Source of the DNA: Arenicola marina
Taxonomy: Eukaryota; Annelida; Polychaeta; Arenicolidae
Assembly (NCBI GenBank): GCA_964019135.1
Contig: OZ025258.1
Span: 34,038,202-34,102,201 of the forward strand
DNA length: 64,000 nucleotides
Direction: 5' to 3'
A model generated the notes under the pieces. That model saw nothing but the letters and a program-made list of their open reading frames with translations, was not told the origin of the DNA and did not search any database. Of the stretch, positions 60,101 through 64,000 are shown in pieces. The position numbers were made by a program, and so were the translations under genes. The number at the start of each line of letters is the position of its first letter. Positions within the stretch are counted from its first letter, which is position 1.

Positions 60101-63100
60101 ATGGACTACAGTGTGAAGCCAGGGTGTGAAGCCATGGACATGGCTGTAGTATGAACAACGGTGTGAAGCCAGGGTATGAAGCCATGGACAAGGCTGTAGT
60201 ATGGACCATGGTGTGAAGCCAGGGTGTGAAGCCATGGACAAGGCTGTAGTATGGACCATGGTGTGAAGCCAGGGTGTGAAGCCATGGACAAGGCTGTAGT
60301 ATGGACCATGGTGTGAAGCCAGGGTGTGAAGCCATGGACATGGCTGTAGTATGAACAACGGTGTGAAGCCAGGGTATGAAGCCATGGACAGGGCTGTAGT
60401 ATGGACCATGGTGTGAAGCCAGGGTGTGAAGCCATGGACAAGGCTGTAGTATGGACCATGGTGTGAAGCCAGGGTGTGAAGCCATGGACAAGGCTGTAGT
60501 ATGAACCACGGTGTGAAGCCAGAGTGTGAAGCCATAGACATGGCTGTAGCATGGACCATGGTGTGAAGGCATGGACATGGCTGTAGTATGGACCACGGTG
60601 TGAAGCCATGGACATTGCTGTAGTATGGACTACGGTGTGAAGCCAGGGTGTGAAGCCATGGACATGGCTGTAGTATGAACTACGGTGTGAAGCCAGGGTG
60701 TGAAGCCATGGACATGGCTGTAGTATGGACCATGGTGTGAAGCCAGGGTGTGAAGCCATGGACATGGCTGTAGTATGAACTACGGTGTGAAGCCAGGGTG
60801 TGAAGCCATGGACATGGCTGTAGCATGGACCACGGTGTGAAGCCATGGACATTGCTGTAGTATGGACTACGGTGTGAAGCCAGGGTGTGAAGCCATGGAC
60901 ATGGCTGTAGTATGGACCACGGTGTAAGGCCAGGGTGTGAAGCCATGGACATGGCTGTAGTATGGACCATGGTGTGAAGCCAGGGTGTGAAGCCATGGAC
61001 ATGGCTGTAATAAGGACCATGGTGTGAAGCCAGGGTGTGAAGCCATGGACATTGCTGTAGTATGGACTACGGTGTGAAGCCAGGGTGTGAAGCCATTGAC
61101 ATGGCTGTAGTATGGACCACGGTGTGAAGCCATGGACATTGCTGTAGTATGGACTACAGTGTGAAGCCAGGGTGTGAAGCCATGGACATGGCTGTAGTAT
61201 GAACAACGGTGTGAAGCCAGGGTATGAAGCCATGGACAAGGCTGTAGTATGGACCATGGTGTGAAGCCAGGGTGTGAAGCCATGGACAAGGCTGTAGTAT
61301 GGACCATGGTGTGAAGCCAGGGTGTGAAGCCATGGACAAGGCTGTAGTATGGACCACGGTGTGAAGCCAGGGTGTGAAGCCATTGACATGGCTGTAGTAT
61401 GGACCACGGTGTGAAGCCAGGGTGTGAAGCCATAGACATGGCTGTAGCATGGACCATGGCGTGAAGCCATGGACATGGCTGTAGTATGGACCACGGTGTG
61501 AAGCCATGGACATTGCTGTAGTATGGACTACGGTGTGAAGCCAGGGTGTGAAGCCATTGACATGGCTGTAGTATGGACCACGGTGTGAAGCCATGGACAT
61601 TGCTGTAGTATGGACTACAGTGTGAAGCCAGGGTGTGAAGCCATGGACATGGCTGTAGTATGAACAACGGTGTGAAGCCAGGGTATGAAGCCATGGACAA
61701 GGCTGTAGTATGGACCATGGTGTGAAGCCAGGGTGTGAAGCCATGGACATGGCTGTAGTATGAACAACGGTGTGAAGCCAGGGTATGAAGCCATGGACAG
61801 GGCTGTAGTATGGACCATGGTGTGAAGCCAGGGTATGAAGCCATGGACAAGGCTGTAGTATGGACCATGGTGTGAAGCCAGGGTGTGAAGCCATGGACAA
61901 GGCTGTAGTATGGACCACGGTGTGAAGCCAGGGTGTGAAGCCATAGACATGGCTGTAGCATGGACCATGGTGTGAAGGCATGGACATGGCTGTAGTATGG
62001 ACCACGGTGTGAAGCCATGGACATTGCTGTAGTATGGACTACGGTGTGAAGCCAGGGTGTGAAGCCATGGACATGGCTGTAGTATGAACTACGGTGTGAA
62101 GCCAGGGTGTGAAGCCATGGACATGGCTGTAGTATGGACCATGGTGTGAAGCCAGGGTGTGAAGCCATGGACATGGCTGTAGTATGAACTACGGTGTGAA
62201 GCCAGGGTGTGAAGCCATGGACATGGCTGTAGCATGGACCACGGTGTGAAGCCATGGACATTGCTGTAGTATGGACTACGGTGTGAAGCCAGGGTGTGAA
62301 GCCATGGACATGGCTGTAGTATGGACCACGGTGTGAGGCCAGGGTGTGAAGCCATGGACATGGCTGTAGTATGGACCATGGTGTGAAGCCAGGGTGTGAA
62401 GCCATGGACATGGCTGTAGTAAGGACCATGGTGTGAAGCCAGGGTGTGAAGCCATGGACAAGGCTGTAGTATGAACCACTCCGTCATATCGATTAAGTAC
62501 GTTAGAGAACTCGCTGTCGTGCATTCCCCAAATAAACCACTCGACGCTATCGCGTCTCGTGCTTTATTTTGGCGAATGCACTCCAGCTCGTTCTTTAACT
62601 AGTACATACAATTGTTATAACAAGGCATGACATGTGCTCACGTTTGGACACAGGAATTGACTATTGTGTCAATTGCACTGCCCGACGAATACATGAGCCA
62701 CATTGTGGAAACAACGGTTCGTCATTGTGAAGCCCCAGGGGGTAGAGTAGGGGTGGAAAGGCGTGGATGAAGGAGACATTTTGGAAGTCACTGCTTCTTA
62801 GTTTCGTGAAAACATCGCCCCCTGAACAGTGATATGACGGATATAATGAGAAATGTATGCAATCGATAACTGTGGAATTTCCATATATTTTGAGATTTCT
62901 GATCTAACCCCCGCCCCTTTGGTGCTTAACATTGAATTAGGCATTCCATTGTTTGTCTTGAAATTGGCAAGTTCTGTCAACACCAGCCAACTCGGCTCCG
63001 CTCAGCTCAGCTCGACTGATTATACCGTGACACTTGACGAGTCAATATTAATAACTGTTCTTTATCTAGATAATGCACAGTTTTTCCGTTCATTATTAAA

Positions 63101-64000
63101 ATAAAGCACTGTTTTACCGTTCTTTACACACTTACGTTAATACAACACGGCTAGGTCTGTTTTTCGATCCATTCTTCAAGATAGTGAACACTTAAGACAA
63201 AGGCGTTACGTCACACAATTTTTTAATTGAAGTTAACCACAGGAGGCCTTGTATGATGAAGAATCGATGCCTTAAAGTGCCGGCATGATTCTTATAATAG
63301 GGGAAGTCTGTAAGCGTCTGATGGCAGTATAAAGTAGGTCCAAAGGTTTTTGGACTTTGGAGAGTAAGATGTATTTGCCGGGTTCTTGGGGAGTGGTAGC
63401 ATCTGAACTGTGAAATGAGTTGGTGTTTTAGGCAGCTTTGGTGAACACGGTGGTTATACTAGGCCCCGGATCGCCCCGCGACGATAAGGGATTCGAACCC
63501 AGAATCTCCGACCACTGCGCTAACCACTACACCATAGAGCACCCCACTCGCCCTCGTCCCCAGGGTCTGAAATCTATCGGGTATGTGTACCTTGGCATGT
63601 ACCTTGGCTGTCAGTTGAGTGTCTGACAGTTGGAATCTGCCTTGCCACAACATACCTTGGGTTGATACCACAGAAGCAGTATTATTTAGCAGCCAGGGCA
63701 GTAGCCTTGAGTCATGCATCTTAAAGCATGGATTAAATAGCGAAAACAAACATTTTGCTTCGGAAGTTGTTTACTAAAACACCAGCCACGTCGCGTCCTA
63801 AATGAGACTCCGTATATATAGCGATAGCCATCTGGCGGAGTATGGTGGGTAGGTAGCTCACCAGCTGAACGTGAAGGTCAAGGACGCTGTGAATACCAGG
63901 GGCGACCGCATAACTGGGTGCGTAGGCTGGGTGGTCATCCGCGGCGTGAAGTAGTACCAACAGGCCTTGCCCATTGTCAATGAAGGGAATGTATTCATAC
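50796..64000 (-). CDS. DEG/ENaC (amiloride-sensitive / degenerin-type) cation channel gene, 5' incomplete
   Basis: Seven minus-strand exons join with matching phases: >64000-63862, 58570-58540, 57786-57664, 57211-57158, about 56622-54966, 53634-53543 and 51115-50796. The family forms trimeric Na+/cation channels in the plasma membrane with two membrane helices per subunit and a Cys-rich ectodomain. Seen here: palm segment (GLLVLLHAADDHP, then VAPG), LPLC, a Cys-rich domain (YSACV, ECGCSPFW, ILC, CPLPC), the final ectodomain strand (ENIVKVEI), TM2 (GGLLALFLGASVLSLVE, with the Gly-Ala-Ser filter) and a cytoplasmic tail. An Ala at the degenerin position before Asp-x-Gly-Gly matches MEC-4-type degenerins. 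Oddity: about 500 extra residues between CPLPC and ENIVKVEI. TM1 and the N-terminus lie beyond the window. The family call is firm; the subfamily is not. Confidence 0.88.
51116..52080 (-). other. Intron of the channel gene (3' part), nothing else recognised
   Basis: AT-rich intronic sequence between the terminal exon and the 26-bp minisatellite. Confidence 0.6.
52087..52915. repeat. 26-bp E-box minisatellite in an intron of the channel gene
   Basis: About 31 copies, cactcgtgacgcccctcgtg then gcacta. The centre alternates between cctcgtg and ccacgtg, the latter creating a CACGTG E-box in about a dozen copies. Copies vary from 24 to 29 bp. Confidence 0.95.
53543..53634 (-). CDS. Channel exon: last ectodomain strand before TM2
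   Basis: The acceptor gtcgcttacag and donor CTAG|GTAAGA flank 92 nt. It reads ENIVKVEILRRPENQEEVL, then DVPVYPLFRLL, which aligns with the family pattern Asn-(Ile/Val)-(Leu/Val) ... Tyr-x-(Leu/Ile)...Leu-Leu just before TM2. Confidence 0.88.
53795..54775. repeat. 42-bp minisatellite in an intron of the channel gene
   Basis: About 23 copies of gtggttattctgaacagatg then tctaatcgtatttgacaaacac. The period is a multiple of three, so both strands carry long frames (VVILNRCLIVFDKH on the plus strand), which I treat as spurious. Confidence 0.95.
54966..56622 (-). CDS. Channel exon: CPLPC motif plus about 500-residue ectodomain insert
   Basis: Opens with the last Cys pair (DYQCPLPCSWPRIFPAV), then runs for about 530 residues without similarity to the family core. 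The insert has many heptad-like amphipathic helices (e.g. DLNERLDIVKERM, DELTAYMEHLLTLKNVLKD), three or more Asn-x-Thr sequons (NFT, NET, NHT) and no membrane span or extra Cys cluster. The donor is GTCAG|GTGGGT, phase 2. The acceptor is uncertain: after catccag (56622) or after catcaaag (56589). Both fit the incoming phase; the second avoids a duplicated TTIK motif. The frame is GC-rich at third positions and fully open for 1.6 kb, unlike the repeats around it. Confidence 0.85.
57158..57211 (-). CDS. Channel exon: Cys-rich domain, 54-nt exon
   Basis: The acceptor gactttcag and donor AAAG|GTGAGT flank 54 nt reading EPGQICSLASHILCTTIK, phase 1 at both ends. It provides the Pro-Gly and two Cys expected after Cys-Gly-Cys in the family. 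Confidence 0.8.
57452..57550 (-). ncRNA. tRNA-like SINE head or tRNA pseudogene
   Basis: On the minus strand an A-box-like AAGCTAGGTATTCG, a perfect six-base stem (ATTCGC/GCGAAT) with a seven-base loop, and a B box GGTTCGAATCC are spaced as in a tRNA. Position 33 is not T and the T stem is imperfect, so it is not a functional tRNA. It lies in a channel-gene intron. Confidence 0.45.
57664..57786 (-). CDS. Channel exon: Cys-rich domain, first part
   Basis: The acceptor cgctctacag opens phase 1. It reads EGEGSC, then VQSYSACVATSV, then QSECGCSPFWSGIRAE, and ends at GAAG|GTACGA in phase 1. The Tyr-Ser-x-x-Cys and Cys-Gly-Cys-x-Pro pattern is diagnostic of the DEG/ENaC ectodomain. Confidence 0.8.
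58540..58570 (-). CDS. Channel micro-exon (31 nt)
   Basis: The acceptor ctgtaaacaag is followed by FLGLPLCNPE and the donor GGAAC|GTAAGT. Phase 0 in and phase 1 out, exactly what the neighbours need. It supplies the Leu-Pro-...-Cys element that follows the palm strand in this family. The small size, the AAG acceptor and an alternative start at 58594 (8 more codons) leave some doubt. Confidence 0.55.
58679..62475 (-). repeat. 37/50-bp compound minisatellite in an intron of the channel gene
   Basis: 3.8 kb built of two unit sizes, 37 bp and 50 bp. The longer has an extra 13-bp gtgaagccagggt. Units share gccatggacatggctgtagt. Higher-order blocks repeat: about 465-bp blocks marked by 'cattgctgtagtatgga' (near 59,536, 60,001, 61,048 and 61,511), and a block of about 490 bp at 60,534-61,020 that recurs at 61,944-62,432. 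Long minus frames (HGFTPWLHTVVHTTAMSMAS) are by-products. Confidence 0.95.
62480..63861. other. Intron of the channel gene outside the minisatellite
   Basis: AT-rich; holds the tRNA-like element and weak frames only. A donor-like CCCAAG|GTATGT on the minus strand near 63,661 follows a short open stretch, but its residues do not match the channel family. Confidence 0.4.
63462..63545 (-). ncRNA. tRNA-like SINE head or tRNA pseudogene
   Basis: The minus strand reads TGGTGTAGTGGTTAGCGCAG (A-box region) and, after about 20 bases, GGGTTCGAATCCC (B box). The stems are imperfect. It lies in an intron of the channel gene. Confidence 0.45.
63862..64000 (-). CDS. Channel exon: palm-domain segment (5' end outside window)
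   Basis: Reads YEYIPFIDNGQ, then GLLVLLHAADDHPAY, then VAPGIHSVLDLHVQL. This matches the family pattern of Gly-Leu, a His with acidic-Pro loop, and Ala-Pro-Gly. The exon ends phase 0 at CTG|GTGAGC. From Ala-Pro-Gly there are 14 residues before Leu-Pro if joined to the 58570 exon, the same spacing as in ASIC1. Confidence 0.8.

Noticed and set aside
58669..62524. Frames of 250-520 codons reading HGFTPWLHTVVHTTAMSMAS repeats
   Set aside because: Translation of the 37/50-bp intronic minisatellite. Several overlapping frames are open at once.
63459..63749. Minus-strand frame with a donor-like CCCAAG|GTATGT as a further channel exon
   Set aside because: Residues do not match the family and the phases are already satisfied by the 58,540-58,570 exon.

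Overview
The window is nuclear DNA from an animal, most likely an invertebrate. It contains a multi-exon channel gene with canonical GT-AG introns, L1-like LINE pieces, tRNA-like SINE heads and a very high load of minisatellites. I see no bacterial-style operons and cannot name the species. Nearly all long open frames are low-complexity tandem repeats read in every frame, so few real protein-coding genes are present.

Left part (1 to about 34,790): a head-to-tail macrosatellite of four complete units (starts near 1, 9983, 15831 and 22867; about 10.0, 5.8, 7.0 and 10.4 kb) plus a fifth truncated unit (33297 to about 34,790). Each full unit has, in order: a conserved 5' block with a consensus splice donor; a coding minisatellite of 51-bp (17-residue) repeats ending in a hydrophobic, membrane-anchor-like C-terminus; a minus-strand 3' fragment of an L1/Tx1-type LINE; a spacer; a (CCCCACA)n G-quadruplex-prone tract; and a CRE site. 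Units 1, 3 and 4 also keep a TATA-containing block and a 34-bp minisatellite. The repeat ORF is intact only in unit 2 and is broken by stops, frameshifts or a small insertion elsewhere. Unit 4 has expanded it to about 40 copies. Unit 1 also carries a plus-strand LINE with an intact ORF1 and a decayed ORF2.

Middle part (about 34.8 to 50.7 kb): intergenic sequence rich in simple and tandem repeats. It includes a polypyrimidine tract, a 111-copy 32-bp minisatellite, another LINE fragment, a 23-bp and a 31-bp minisatellite, (CCCCAT)n and a purine-rich tract. I find no convincing gene here.

Right part (50,796 to beyond 64,000, minus strand): the 3' portion of a DEG/ENaC (amiloride-sensitive, degenerin-type) cation channel gene. 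Seven exons can be joined with matching phases. They run from the palm domain through the cysteine-rich ectodomain to the second transmembrane helix with its Gly-Ala-Ser filter motif and a cytoplasmic tail. One 1.6-kb exon adds about 500 residues of helical, glycosylatable sequence at a point where family members have about 20 residues. Three introns hold three unrelated minisatellites. The 5' exons lie outside the window. This channel and the repeat-bearing macrosatellite are the most interesting contents.
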